The position numbers and the translations under genes are program-made. A stretch of 64,000 nt of DNA. It comes from a bacterium (lineage in GTDB: Bacteria > Myxococcota_A > Bradymonadia > Bradymonadales > Bradymonadaceae). The stretch covers positions 62,001 to 126,000 of the forward strand of contig JAUIBR010000009.1 of NCBI GenBank assembly GCA_030427705.1, given 5' to 3'. A model generated the notes under the pieces. That model ran no database searches and was not told where the DNA came from. It worked only from the letters and a program-made list of their open reading frames with translations. This document shows positions 16,655 to 26,483 of the stretch, one piece after another; the first letter of the stretch is position 1, and every line of letters starts with the position of its first letter.

Positions 16655-18336
16655 CGCGGGAAGCCATCAAATACAGAATCAAACGCACTCCACTCCCCAT
16701 CGGTGAGTCGACCGACCCACCAAAAGTCGTTGGCATACGTCAGAAGCCGTGTTCGTGCATCGATCAATGCCCCGTCCAGAAAGACGCGGACTGTCGCCTG
16801 GGCGCCAGAGAAGTTGAAGGGGTTGGAGACGTAAACGCCGATATCGAATTCGCCCATAGGATCTTCGAAGCGCACAATCTCTGGTCGTTCACCGGTAAGG
16901 CTTCGTCGAATCACCCGACCACGCTGCTCGGCGCAGAACCCGTCAGAATCTGGGTTACAGTCGTTGGGTCCGTAGAATTCCGATTCTGAGGCATCCGCCA
17001 AAACGTGCAGATTCAAATTCACCCCACGACCAAAACCGCTGTCATTCGGGATGAGGTCACCAATGTTCTCCCAGGTTAGCTCAACCCATAGCCCGCTCTG
17101 CGGAATCGCGGTGATGCGAGCTTCTCGAGCATCGCAGGAACGCTCGCCCGTAGTTGAGATGACGCGGTGTTCGATAAACGTTGTGCCGACGACTTCCGGT
17201 CGGAAGACTGCCGCTACTGGCAGAACCGAAATCGGCTCTTTGGCATTGGTCGGACGCTGTGTGGGCAGGAAAACTGGAGTGACATCATCTTCGACCGAGA
17301 GTGGCACAATCCGGGCTGCGTTCACGGTCGCCGTGACGGTAAGGGAATCATCGACGATGAGCGCAGACTCGTCGGTGCCGACCTGAAGATCGTCCGGTGA
17401 GACATCAAATGTACAAACGTTGGGAACGACCACGCTCCCGACCACAGTTGTCGAGACACTGGGGACGCCGTCGAATGAAAACGTGACACGATCGCGAATC
17501 TCACCAATCTGGTTAATCGCAATGGTGGCGCCAAGATGTTGCCCTGGCCCGAGTTCGAATGGCAGTTTCTCAAGGACGGTCAAATCCAAAGTTGGCGCGG
17601 AAATCTCGGTGACTGTCACGGGTTCGGTTCCGCAGTTTTGTGTCCAGACCGTCGGTGACTCGGCGTCAGATTCAATAAGGCCGAGGTCTACTTGTGGAGC
17701 GGCCGCGACGCAGATTGAGCTGGCCCGAAGTGGGATGGAAACACGCGCATAGTCCTCGGTGACGATACCTAAATCCAATTGGCCGGTGACCTGCGAGAGC
17801 CCGGGCGCCGGGCGGTAAGTGACGCCAAGCGTCGTGGATTGTCCCTGTTCGAGACGGATGCTGCGTGGTGTTTCGTCTGTGAGCCGAAACACGGAGGTTC
17901 CATCTGGCCGAACCGGGCCGCGAGCCACCACCTGGTCCAAGAGCACGACGCCCTGACCACAATTGTTCACGACCAAACTCTGGGTCTGCGCTTTGAAATC
18001 GGCCTTGATGGAGTAGACAAGTTCGGAGGCGGAAAGTCCAAATGGCTCACCGCGGTCACAGGTGTTTTGGAATGGCAAACACCGGCCACCCGCACACGTT
18101 TCGTTCAGACCACAGGGACGAATCTCAAAATCTGTCCCATCTGCGGAACACACACGCACGGCGGACGCAAGACAGGTTCGGCTGTCCGCTTCGCACACGA
18201 TATCGGCATCCGGCTCTGTCGGTGTTCCTGCATCGGCCTGCTCTTGCTGCAGCTCGATTGGGATACCTGGCAGATTGCAGCCGGAAATCAAAAACCCCAG
18301 AGCCATGAGTATGGCGTTTGGAATACGCATCTTCAC
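16651..18336 (-). CDS. Large lipoprotein with Ig-like (choice-of-anchor D type) domains
   Basis: A 561-residue lipoprotein with lipobox LISGC (Cys20). A cysteine-rich module follows (about residues 48-95, with spacing C-x5-C and CAGGRC). Two or more Ig-like beta domains come next; the segments around SLVVNNCGQG and TVWTQNCGTEPV resemble choice-of-anchor D repeats common in myxobacterial surface proteins. The C-terminal 150 residues are unassigned. The first codon is GTG with an ATG two codons later; neither has a strong ribosome site. Probably surface-exposed; partner unknown. Confidence 0.7.
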   Translation of the reverse strand: MKMRIPNAILMALGFLISGCNLPGIPIELQQEQADAGTPTEPDADIVCEADSRTCLASAVRVCSADGTDFEIRPCGLNETCAGGRCLPFQNTCDRGEPFGLSASELVYSIKADFKAQTQSLVVNNCGQGVVLLDQVVARGPVRPDGTSVFRLTDETPRSIRLEQGQSTTLGVTYRPAPGLSQVTGQLDLGIVTEDYARVSIPLRASSICVAAAPQVDLGLIESDAESPTVWTQNCGTEPVTVTEISAPTLDLTVLEKLPFELGPGQHLGATIAINQIGEIRDRVTFSFDGVPSVSTTVVGSVVVPNVCTFDVSPDDLQVGTDESALIVDDSLTVTATVNAARIVPLSVEDDVTPVFLPTQRPTNAKEPISVLPVAAVFRPEVVGTTFIEHRVISTTGERSCDAREARITAIPQSGLWVELTWENIGDLIPNDSGFGRGVNLNLHVLADASESEFYGPNDCNPDSDGFCAEQRGRVIRRSLTGERPEIVRFEDPMGEFDIGVYVSNPFNFSGAQATVRVFLDGALIDARTRLLTYANDFWWVGRLTDGEWSAFDSVFDGFPR

Positions 18337-18459
18337 GTGGGCGAGTGTAACACAACCGCGATTGCTGATCGCATAATTGAATCGACCAATCGCTGCCTCG
18401 AAACCATTGACAATCCACGGGGCGAATACAACACTTGTTGCCCCATTTACTGGACCCTC

Positions 18460-19416
18460 ATGAAACTGGCTCTAGCCCATCCTGAACACGCCCAAACCGT
18501 TGCGGATTTCTATTCGCGACTGCATGGCGCTGACTTTCCGCATCCAGAGCTTTTGTCCGCGGATACGACGGCTCGATTGATTCGAGACGAGGAAGTTGCG
18601 GTCATCATGGCGTCGGATAATGGAACGGCGGTTGGATGCGGATTGGCATGGCCCAGAACATGGAATCAGTCATTGGAGATCGGCGCGTTGTCCGTTGTGG
18701 ACCACCCACAACGCACGGATATCGCGAAGGCATTGTTTGAGGCGCTGCGCCGCTTAGGCCTGAAGCGATATGGAATCGCATTCTTTCGAGCGCCAAACGA
18801 GAGTGCTTTCCGTCGTGGTCGCGAAATCGGCGCGAGCTGCTGGGGCTTCCGGCCGACCCCGGGGTCGAAGTCCATCAACGACGCCGAGATGATCATGGGC
18901 TTCTTCGAGGAAGGCGAGACAGCGATGCGCGTCCCGCCTCCAAAGAACGCCATCACCTCGACTGCATTCGCTCAACGTCTGATTGAAGACATGATGAGTG
19001 ACGAGACGGACCTCCCGTATCCAAAGAACTTCCCAGTTGGCGCGCCGCGTGGAACCGGCACGGTCGTCATTTCTGGGCGAATCTGGCCGACCTACCACTC
19101 TCGCGGCAACTACATCACGTTGGAAAACTCCGCAGGCCCTTACCCGGTTGAGATTATCAATGAGTTCGTCGAGAAGGTCCGCTCCAAAGGCGTGACAGAT
19201 ATTCGACTGGCGCTGCCTGTGAACCAGGAAGAGGCGTTCACCAAGTTGATCGACCTTGGGTTCACCCCAACTGCATACCTTCCCGGTTGGTTCCTACGCG
19301 GACCGCATCGCTTCGATTGCGTACAGATGGCGGCCGGCACCCCGCGAATCCCTCGCCACGGTGAGACGTTCATCGAACGCGCGGTCGCAAAAGTGGTCAG
19401 CGACCTCACCCCCTAA
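18460..19416 (+). CDS. GNAT-like acetyltransferase, possibly two-domain
   Basis: A 318-residue protein. The N-terminal half has the pattern of an N-acetyltransferase: IGALSVVDHPQRTDIAKAL is the acetyl-CoA-binding strand-loop-helix, although the canonical Q/R-x-x-G-x-A/G loop is altered. The second half may be a degenerate second GNAT domain. I start at ATG 18460 (MKLALAHPEH). The frame stays open for another 681 nt upstream, but that stretch is antisense to the lipoprotein gene and reads as nonsense. The stop lies 5 nt from the stop of the convergent gene. Substrate unknown. Confidence 0.6.
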   Translation: MKLALAHPEHAQTVADFYSRLHGADFPHPELLSADTTARLIRDEEVAVIMASDNGTAVGCGLAWPRTWNQSLEIGALSVVDHPQRTDIAKALFEALRRLGLKRYGIAFFRAPNESAFRRGREIGASCWGFRPTPGSKSINDAEMIMGFFEEGETAMRVPPPKNAITSTAFAQRLIEDMMSDETDLPYPKNFPVGAPRGTGTVVISGRIWPTYHSRGNYITLENSAGPYPVEIINEFVEKVRSKGVTDIRLALPVNQEEAFTKLIDLGFTPTAYLPGWFLRGPHRFDCVQMAAGTPRIPRHGETFIERAVAKVVSDLTP

Positions 19417-19421
19417 GACTC

Positions 19422-19832
19422 CTATTCTTCGTGAATTCCGAAGTAGTCGGCGTACGCTAGAAACGCCTCACGTGTGGCACGGAACGTCTCGTCTGATTGC
19501 GGGTTGAAGATGACACCAGCGATCTCGGACTCCGTTCGGAAACGTGTCATCGATTGGAGTGGGTTGAGGATCAACATGTTCATCTCACTGTCTTCGGCGG
19601 CAATCCTCCCAATCAATCGTGAGAAGTCGCGCAGTCGCCGGAAGTTTGAAAACGCAATCAGCCACGGCGCACCGTCTACCTCCGTCATCGCGGGATTTGA
19701 CGGGCCTTCAACGTCCTCGACTGGCAAGAAATACCACGCCTGGAGCCGGAAAACGGCTTGCCACAGGTCGTGAACGCTGGCTTCCGTCGGATTCTCCCGT
19801 GCCAATGCCACGAGGTCTCGTATCTCCATCAT
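19422..19832 (-). CDS. SseB-like domain protein
   Basis: A 136-residue soluble protein. The arrangement DLWQAVFRLQAWYFLP, then PWLIAFSNFRRL and finally GVIFNPQSDE resembles the SseB N-terminal domain, a small alpha/beta fold found in type III secretion enhancer proteins and in many housekeeping contexts. I start at the ATG at 19832 (MMEIRDL); the frame extends 15 codons upstream, but that part has no ribosome site advantage. No secretion genes are nearby, so the role is unknown. Confidence 0.5.
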   Translation of the reverse strand: MMEIRDLVALARENPTEASVHDLWQAVFRLQAWYFLPVEDVEGPSNPAMTEVDGAPWLIAFSNFRRLRDFSRLIGRIAAEDSEMNMLILNPLQSMTRFRTESEIAGVIFNPQSDETFRATREAFLAYADYFGIHEE

Positions 19833-19918
19833 ATTGCGATTCCGTGATTTCCTGACTATGGTCCCGTGCTCGCACACGCAATTCGCGTGATGTTTTACCC
19901 AAACATGATGTTCATGTC

Positions 19919-22273
19919 ATGAGATTCGCCCGTTCGCTGGTCCAGCTTTACGCCTCAAAGGGAACCGTCATTCTAGTCGCTGCGGTGATCCTCACCGCAG
20001 GCGCGCTGATGGCGGCATTGAACCTCAGTTTGGAGGCGGATCTTGAGCGCCTGCTCCCCGAGACGGCACCATCTGTCAAAGGAACCGAGAAGCTCAAGAA
20101 GGCCTACGGCCCTATCGGGCGACTCACCCTCGTCCTTGAAGGCGACGACGAAGCCAAACTAAAGGCGGCAACGCGAGATCTTGGCGAAAAGCTCAAAGAG
20201 CGCCCGAAAGTAAAGCGCACCGAATACCGACGTCCGGTCGGGTTCTTCACGGACAACCGACTCCTCTATGTCGAGCTTGAAGACCTAAAGACCGCCTCAG
20301 AGCGAATCACCAAGCGCATCAAATTCGAGAAGAAACGAGCAAACCCGCTGTTTGTGGACGTTTCAGGCAAAAAGGCGCCTTCTGTTGACCTTTCCGATAT
20401 CGAGGAAAAATACGATTCGCTGGGGCAAGACGAGTACTTCAAGAGCAAAGACAATCGAAAGTATCTGGTCTTCGTTTACTTCACGTTCCCACCTGGCGAT
20501 CTCTCGCAATCGGCGGCCGAAATCGATGAAATCCGCACATGGGCCACCGAGGAGTTGAAGGCTTATGATGGCGTAAGTTTGGAGTTCACGGGGCGATACA
20601 AAAAGCGTGTCGACCAGACGCGGATGCTGGAGCAAGACCTGGCCACCGCTACCGTCGTTGCCCTTCTACTGCTGATTCTGTTCCTTCTGGTGTACTTCCG
20701 CTCGATTAAGATTCCGGTGCTTATCGTTGGCCCACTGCTAATGGGGACGCTTTGGGCGTTCGCGTGGGCACAATTGGTGTTCGGTACCCTCAACATCCTT
20801 ACGGGGTTCTTGGGCGCAGTTATCTTGGGTCTGGGTATCGATTACGGCATCCACATCATGAGCCGATTCTTAGAGGCACGTGGGGAGGGTGATGAACCAC
20901 AGGAAGCACTTGCAGTCACACTCAACTCCGCCGGACGAGCCAGTATCTATGCGGGTATCACTACGGTCGTAGCATTCGGAAGTTTGGCAATCTCCCACTT
21001 CCGGGCATTCCACGAATACGGGATCATCGCACTAGGCGGGATGAGCCTCATCATCTTGGCGAATGTCGTTGTGCTCCCCGTGCTGCTTCTGAAGGTTCAG
21101 GGCACATTCCTGGAACCCAAATCGAAGAAGATCGACGTTGATATCAACGTCAATGGCGCGCTTCGCCCGACGCTCCTTGGAATCATCACCGTCATGGCGG
21201 TCGTGGCCGGCTTGTTTATCGGCAACACCGCATTTGAGTATGATTTCCAGAAGGTGTTCTCGACCGACCTGCCATCTTGGACGCTGGACTTGGAAGTCGA
21301 TGAAATCTTGGAATTGCCCCAGATTCCCGCTGTCGTGCTGGCAGAAAACCCGGAGCACGCGGCGAAGATCCGGACGGAGATAGAAAGACGGATGGAGGCA
21401 CTGCCGGAGGGCAAGACGGTCAAATCCGTCATGACTGTCGAAGACTTGTTGCCGCCTTCGCAGGACGAAAAACTCCAGATTTTGCAGGACCTGAACGAAG
21501 AGTTCGAGAAGCTTCCCAGCCGGGTCATGAAGGACCAAAAAGAACTTCGTGAGTTCAATGATGAGATCTCTGCGGTACTTGAGACCGGCGGCGTTCAGCG
21601 TGCAAAACTCCCGGAGTCACTGGCCAAACCGTTCAGCCGCATCGACGACCCGAAGTCGTCTGTCGTGCTGATTTTCCCGGCGATCGAGCTCAATGATGCT
21701 CGGGAGATGGCGGAGTTTGCCATCGTGATTCGAGAACTTCCAACCGGCGCAAATGAGACCCGAAATGACGCGGTGAGCGAAGCACTAATCATGGTCGATA
21801 TCATCGACTTCGTGCGCTCGGACAGCACGTTCATGCTGTCGATTACGCTCATCGGACTTCTGCTCTGCGCCATCATCGCGTTCCGGCGACCGCGAAGAGT
21901 CTCCGTGCTAGTAGGCACTATCGCGACGGCAATCTTCATCGCGTTGGGTATGACCGCCCTCTTCGATGTTCAGTTCAACTTCATCAACGTCCTCATCCTC
22001 CCGATTTGGCTTGGGTTGGGTGTGGATGCTGCGTTCCACCTAATGGTGAGAATCGAGGAATCTCCTGATGACGTCGCGGGTTTCATCGGCACGGCGAGCG
22101 CGGTTTTTGCGGCGTTTGCCACAAGCATGATTGGCTTTGGCGCAATGTTGGTGACGAATCATAACGGGTTGTCATCGTTGGGCTGGGCTGCTGTCGTCGG
22201 TTTGGGTTCGATTCTGGTCGCCAGTTTGATTATCCAAGCCATCCTCTTCCTTGGTGCGCAACCGAAGAGCTGA
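19919..22273 (+). CDS. MMPL/RND-superfamily exporter
   Basis: A 784-residue inner-membrane transporter of the MMPL type, with two homologous halves each made of a large periplasmic loop and about six transmembrane helices. The proton-relay motif is visible in the first half as GLGIDYGIH and in the second as GLGVDAAFH. MMPL proteins export lipids or hydrophobic molecules (for example HpnN with hopanoids); the substrate here is unknown. The stop codon overlaps the start of the next gene (TGATG), so the exporter and the membrane ferredoxin are translationally coupled. Confidence 0.85.
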   Translation: MRFARSLVQLYASKGTVILVAAVILTAGALMAALNLSLEADLERLLPETAPSVKGTEKLKKAYGPIGRLTLVLEGDDEAKLKAATRDLGEKLKERPKVKRTEYRRPVGFFTDNRLLYVELEDLKTASERITKRIKFEKKRANPLFVDVSGKKAPSVDLSDIEEKYDSLGQDEYFKSKDNRKYLVFVYFTFPPGDLSQSAAEIDEIRTWATEELKAYDGVSLEFTGRYKKRVDQTRMLEQDLATATVVALLLLILFLLVYFRSIKIPVLIVGPLLMGTLWAFAWAQLVFGTLNILTGFLGAVILGLGIDYGIHIMSRFLEARGEGDEPQEALAVTLNSAGRASIYAGITTVVAFGSLAISHFRAFHEYGIIALGGMSLIILANVVVLPVLLLKVQGTFLEPKSKKIDVDINVNGALRPTLLGIITVMAVVAGLFIGNTAFEYDFQKVFSTDLPSWTLDLEVDEILELPQIPAVVLAENPEHAAKIRTEIERRMEALPEGKTVKSVMTVEDLLPPSQDEKLQILQDLNEEFEKLPSRVMKDQKELREFNDEISAVLETGGVQRAKLPESLAKPFSRIDDPKSSVVLIFPAIELNDAREMAEFAIVIRELPTGANETRNDAVSEALIMVDIIDFVRSDSTFMLSITLIGLLLCAIIAFRRPRRVSVLVGTIATAIFIALGMTALFDVQFNFINVLILPIWLGLGVDAAFHLMVRIEESPDDVAGFIGTASAVFAAFATSMIGFGAMLVTNHNGLSSLGWAAVVGLGSILVASLIIQAILFLGAQPKS

Positions 22274-24084
22274 TGTATCGATTCGTCCTAGTCTTGGCCC
22301 TGATGACCCCAATCTTCTGGGCGCCACAGGTCTATGCACAAACCGAGGCCTCGAAGCCTGTCGAAGGTGGCTACGTCTGTCCGATGAAATGTGACGGGCT
22401 GCATTTCGACAAACCCGGTATCTGCCCGGTCTGTAACATGAACCTCGAACCGGTAGCTCCGCCTGCCGAGCTCGACGGCGATTTCTTTGGCGATGAACTG
22501 CTCGAAGACGCCGCTGAATTCGACCGCCCCAAGACATCCTTGATGCCAGGACTCCACATCAGCCACACCTATGTGGCTGCGGTCTTGGCCATGATTCTCG
22601 CGCTGTTACTGGCGTTCGCGTTTGGGCCGCCGACCCGCAATATGGAACGGACGTCGAAGCGTTGGGAGTATCCGAGGTTTGAGCTGACCAAGGGCTTCTT
22701 CAAGCGTTTCGTGAAGTGGAAAGGCTTCCAGTTCGCACTGCAGGTGCCGGTCGTCGCGATGTTCATCCTGGTGATTGCCGCTGGTTTGTTTGGTAATCAG
22801 GAGGCCAGCGAGAACATCGCACCGGTCCTGACCTGGAATATATGGTGGATGGGACTCATCTTCTTTGCGTTTTTTGCCGGTGAAATCTGGTGCACGGTCT
22901 GCCCGTGGATGGCGATGCCCGATTGGGTGAGCCGATTGGGAGGCTGGCTCAGAAAAGGCCAACCTCTAGGACGCAAAGCGCGTTGGCCGAAGTGGGCTCG
23001 GAATCTGTATCCCGCCATCTTCATGTTCATCGCGGTAACGTGGCTTGAGCTGGCCTACGAAGCTCCATATCGACCAATGCTCACGGCCTTGATGGGCTTG
23101 GGCATGGTGGCGATGGCATTCACCAGCCTGTTCCTCTTCGAACGTAAGGGATTCTGTCGCTACGTCTGCCCGGTTGGACGTGTCACGGGTGCGTACGGCA
23201 CGACCGGGATGCTTGAGATTCGCCGGCGTGACACCGATGTTTGCCATAGCTGCGACACTAAAGACTGCCTGAACGGCAACGAGCGCGGACTCCCCTGCCC
23301 GACCAACGAGTTTATGGGGGCGATGAACGAAAACATGTACTGCACGATGTGCACGGAATGCGTGCGTACGTGCCCACATGACAATGTTGCTCTCAACGTG
23401 CGTGCACCGTTCGTGGACCTCATGGGACCGCACCGAAAACGGGTCGATGAGGCGTGGTTGCTATTGATGATAACCATCGTGTCCGTCTTCCACGGGCTGG
23501 CCATGGTCCCGTTTTGGACTCAGCAAACCATCGCCCCACTGCGGCGCTGGGGGCTCGATACCTTTGGATCTGACCCTGGGTATCTGACCACGTTCTCGGT
23601 GATGATGGCGTTGGCATTCGCCTTGTGCATTGGAGTGTACGCGCTTTGGTCACGGGTGGCTCTGTGGATTTCTGGCAGTATGGCGCATCGTGTTCGGGAC
23701 GTGTTCGTCGCCTACAGCTACGCCTTGATCCCGGTGGCCCTGGGATATCACCTCGCCCACAACGCACTGCACTTCTTCTATGAAGGCAGCAAACTCATCC
23801 GACTAGTTAGCGACCCATTTGGCTGGGGTTGGGACCTATTTGGTACGCGTGACAATCCACTCTCGATGCTCATTCCGCTGGAGATTTTGTGGATCGCCCA
23901 GGTTGTGCTGATGCTCGCGGGATTGATGGCGAGCGTGCTGATTGTACGCCGAACTTCTTACCGGATGTTTGGCAATCGACGGCAAGCGAAAAGAATGATC
24001 TTCGCCGCATGTTTGCTTGCGTTGGGCGTCACGTTGATCTGCATCTGGCTTTTGAACCAGCCGATGGAAATGCGGACAGCCTAA
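22273..24084 (+). CDS. Membrane polyferredoxin (NapH/CcoG-like) with N-terminal heavy-metal-binding domain
   Basis: A 603-residue membrane protein. After a signal peptide (residues 1-23) comes a short heavy-metal-binding domain at about 34-61 (Cys36, Cys40, then CPVCNMNL with Cys51 and Cys54), the type found in copper-efflux adaptors and ATPases. Several transmembrane helices follow, with WCTVCPW and FCRYVCPVGR at membrane borders and two 4Fe-4S-type clusters of cysteines (CHSCDTKDC; CTMCTECVRTCP). This resembles NapH/NosR/CcoG electron-transfer or copper-handling proteins. The fusion is unusual. It is coupled to the upstream exporter gene by TGATG and its stop overlaps the convergent gene by 4 nt. 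Confidence 0.8.
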   Translation: MYRFVLVLALMTPIFWAPQVYAQTEASKPVEGGYVCPMKCDGLHFDKPGICPVCNMNLEPVAPPAELDGDFFGDELLEDAAEFDRPKTSLMPGLHISHTYVAAVLAMILALLLAFAFGPPTRNMERTSKRWEYPRFELTKGFFKRFVKWKGFQFALQVPVVAMFILVIAAGLFGNQEASENIAPVLTWNIWWMGLIFFAFFAGEIWCTVCPWMAMPDWVSRLGGWLRKGQPLGRKARWPKWARNLYPAIFMFIAVTWLELAYEAPYRPMLTALMGLGMVAMAFTSLFLFERKGFCRYVCPVGRVTGAYGTTGMLEIRRRDTDVCHSCDTKDCLNGNERGLPCPTNEFMGAMNENMYCTMCTECVRTCPHDNVALNVRAPFVDLMGPHRKRVDEAWLLLMITIVSVFHGLAMVPFWTQQTIAPLRRWGLDTFGSDPGYLTTFSVMMALAFALCIGVYALWSRVALWISGSMAHRVRDVFVAYSYALIPVALGYHLAHNALHFFYEGSKLIRLVSDPFGWGWDLFGTRDNPLSMLIPLEILWIAQVVLMLAGLMASVLIVRRTSYRMFGNRRQAKRMIFAACLLALGVTLICIWLLNQPMEMRTA

Positions 24085-24842
24085 ATCTCTGCGATGCCTT
24101 TATAGAGGTCTCGAATCGCATTTCCGAGCGCAATAGACCACGCCGATTGGGTCTTCTCAACGCGCTGAAGCTCGGCCTCGAGTTTATCCAATTTGTCGCG
24201 ATACTCACGAACACGGTCCTTGGACGTTTCGTAGTTCGAACCCGTAAATTCAGGTTTATTGCGCTCGACATCGAGCTCGATTCTTCGCAACTCCGCACGG
24301 CGGGCGGAGATGAAGTTTCGTGTCTGTTTGACCATCCTTGGGATATCGCGCAATTGGGCGCTCGTTTGCGCCCGCAACGCCCGCAATTGGTCGATTAGCG
24401 CAAGCGCTTCGAGTGTCTGATCGTAGCGATTGGGAAGGTCCTGTCGAACCTGTTTCAGAAGCACGGGAAGTGGTTTAACGACACAGTCGACCTTGGCGGT
24501 CTGCGCGGCTTCAAACGCCGCAGTTCCTGGCTCGGGCTCTGCATCGATGGGCTCGTTTAGACAGGAGATTGCCGTGTGTTTGAACAGGTGAATTGGGTAG
24601 GGCTTACCCAACATGACGCGGAACTCGTCAGACTCCAACAGCTGGTCCAACATCGTTCGAAACCGGCCAATATCGTCCGTGAGAGCGGTTCCTACGCCCC
24701 CGACTCGCTCGGTAGTCAGGTCGATCTCACGACTCTGCTCAGCCAGCGAGATCGCAGGCGGGCCGCCTTGAGATGTGAAACACCCAAGGAGACCCGCTGA
24801 TATCAAGAGTAACGCCGCAAATGCGGCACTGACTCGTTTCAA
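24081..24842 (-). CDS. Coiled-coil lipoprotein
   Basis: A 253-residue lipoprotein with lipobox GLLGC (Cys21). The mature part is almost wholly alpha-helical, with heptad-like leucine and charge spacing from about residue 120 to 245. No family was recognised. Its start overlaps the stop of the OmpA-like gene by 4 nt (ATGA), so the two are translationally coupled and may act together at the cell envelope. Confidence 0.65.
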   Translation of the reverse strand: MKRVSAAFAALLLISAGLLGCFTSQGGPPAISLAEQSREIDLTTERVGGVGTALTDDIGRFRTMLDQLLESDEFRVMLGKPYPIHLFKHTAISCLNEPIDAEPEPGTAAFEAAQTAKVDCVVKPLPVLLKQVRQDLPNRYDQTLEALALIDQLRALRAQTSAQLRDIPRMVKQTRNFISARRAELRRIELDVERNKPEFTGSNYETSKDRVREYRDKLDKLEAELQRVEKTQSAWSIALGNAIRDLYKGIAEI

Positions 24843-25678
24843 TTGAACAGATTCTTAGGAAGCTTGGGCAGCTCGTCGAGGTTCGGCATCAAGATGATCT
24901 CGATACGACGATTGAGCGCACGTGACTCTTTTGAATCATTGGAAGCAACGGGGTCGAACTCACCATAGCCTGCTGCTGCAAGCTGAGTTGGCTTGACGCC
25001 TGCCTCTTGAAGGATCTCGACAACGTTAACCGCACGGGCCGTCGACAAATCCCAGTTCGAATCGAACTTGGAGCCCTTCGACACCTGCACGTTGTCGGTG
25101 TGACCTGCGACAAGGAACTTGCGATCAGGAATGGTGACAAGCACCTTTGCCAGCTCACCCAATGCGACCTTACCGTCATCTTTCACTGAGGTCTTACCAC
25201 TCGGGAAAAGAATGTCGTTCGCGAGTTCGATGACCATATTGCCGTTGCGAACCTTAACCTTGAGCTTTCCGGACTTGACCATCGCGGCCAGCTTCTCGGT
25301 CAGCTTGCGGTATTCAGCCAGGCGCTTCTCCTGCTGAATCTTGGCTTTTCGGAGCTCTTCGAGTTCCGTCTTGGTAGCGGCGAGGGCTTTCTCAAGACCA
25401 CCCGTCTTCGACTCATACATCGAGAGCGAAGCGTTGGCCTCGGCGAGTTGGTCTTCGAGAAACTTCTTGGTCTTCTCGAGCTCGGCAATCTTCTTGTCGA
25501 GGTCCTCAATCTTTTTGTTGAGCTCAGCTTCGGACTGCTGCTTCGCAGCCTGTGTCTCGGCGAGCTGAGTCTTCGTGTTTTCAAGGTCCTTAAGGACAGC
25601 GTTGTGCTCTTCTTCGGGCACACCGCAAGCGGATAGGAGCGCGATTGCACATCCTGCCAGAATTAGTTTGCGAACCAT
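24839..25678 (-). CDS. OmpA-family lipoprotein with coiled-coil
   Basis: A 279-residue peptidoglycan-associated lipoprotein. The lipobox is LLSAC (Cys18). Residues about 25-140 form a long coiled coil (KKIEDLDKKIAELEKTK pattern), and the C-terminal 130 residues are an OmpA/MotB domain with VAGHTDNVQV and SRALNRRIEI, which bind peptidoglycan diaminopimelate. The ATG at 25678 has GGAGG at ideal spacing. An in-frame extension reaching 25933 is rejected because it lacks a ribosome site and would run through the divergent gene. It probably links outer membrane and cell wall. Confidence 0.87.
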   Translation of the reverse strand: MVRKLILAGCAIALLSACGVPEEEHNAVLKDLENTKTQLAETQAAKQQSEAELNKKIEDLDKKIAELEKTKKFLEDQLAEANASLSMYESKTGGLEKALAATKTELEELRKAKIQQEKRLAEYRKLTEKLAAMVKSGKLKVKVRNGNMVIELANDILFPSGKTSVKDDGKVALGELAKVLVTIPDRKFLVAGHTDNVQVSKGSKFDSNWDLSTARAVNVVEILQEAGVKPTQLAAAGYGEFDPVASNDSKESRALNRRIEIILMPNLDELPKLPKNLFN

Positions 25679-25760
25679 GGTTCCTCCGGGAACATTCATT
25701 TGTCTTTGCGCACGCGGGTATAACATGAATGGATGTAGCTGACGACAGCGCTTCGTGGAT

Positions 25761-26483
25761 ATGAAACCGATTGAATCTCTGTGGCCTTGGTTGAAACTCA
25801 CGGCCCTCATTGTGTTTGTGGGTGGAGCCGCGTTGACGATGCATGGGGGCGGTCTGTCGTCAGAGATCTTGAAGGCCGAAGTGCTCGAACCACGCATGGA
25901 GGCGGCAGGCGGTTGGGCACCCATCGTCTTCATCGGTATCTACGCGCTTCTGATCACATTGACGCTGCCTGGCACATTGGTGACGTTGGTCGGCGCAACC
26001 TTGTTTCCGCTAGCGACCGCATTTGCGCTGACTATCGTCGGCGCGATGACCGGCGCGAGTCTTAGCTTTTTCATCGGGCGGCTGCTGGGGCGCTCGGCGA
26101 GTCAATCCGTTTTAGAGGGTAGCGAGAACCCCATCATCACCAAGATCCACGGGGCAATCCGCCGATTTGAGGACAACGGAATACTCGCCGTGGCCTACCT
26201 TCGGATGGTGTATGTTCCGTTTGTTGCGCTCAACTACTTCGCGCCATTGACGGGGATTCGCTATCGAGACTTCGCGATTGGAACATTGATTGGGATCTTA
26301 CCGGGTTCGTTTGTATTCGTTTTCATGGGCAACTCGTTCCAAACCGCGTGGCGTTCGGGTGACATTTCATTGTTGTTCAATGGCCAGTTTGCGATTGCGA
26401 TCGCTTTGTTTGCGGTCAGTCTAATCTTACCCCACGTGCTGCAACACCTTGTATTCTCGAAGGAAAAGACAGGTCAGGGATAA
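25761..26483 (+). CDS. VTT-domain (TVP38/TMEM64, DedA-like) membrane protein
   Basis: A 240-residue polytopic membrane protein of the VTT family, related to DedA and TMEM41/64 proteins, some of which scramble lipids. Landmarks are LPGTLVTLVGATLFP, GAMTGASLSFFIGRLLGR and YLRMVYVPFVALNYFAP, the last corresponding to the conserved R-x3-P-F segment. The start is ATG at 25761; GTG at 25755 is possible. No ribosome site is evident. It is divergent from the OmpA-type lipoprotein gene. Confidence 0.8.
   Translation: MKPIESLWPWLKLTALIVFVGGAALTMHGGGLSSEILKAEVLEPRMEAAGGWAPIVFIGIYALLITLTLPGTLVTLVGATLFPLATAFALTIVGAMTGASLSFFIGRLLGRSASQSVLEGSENPIITKIHGAIRRFEDNGILAVAYLRMVYVPFVALNYFAPLTGIRYRDFAIGTLIGILPGSFVFVFMGNSFQTAWRSGDISLLFNGQFAIAIALFAVSLILPHVLQHLVFSKEKTGQG

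Noticed and set aside
17779-18459. An open frame on the plus strand extending the GNAT gene upstream by 227 codons
   Set aside because: It is wholly antisense to the lipoprotein gene at 16651-18336 and reads as nonsense; the natural start is the ATG at 18460.
25679-25933. N-terminal extension of the OmpA-family lipoprotein
   Set aside because: It would run into the divergent VTT gene, lacks a ribosome site and would bury the signal peptide; GGAGG marks the ATG at 25678.
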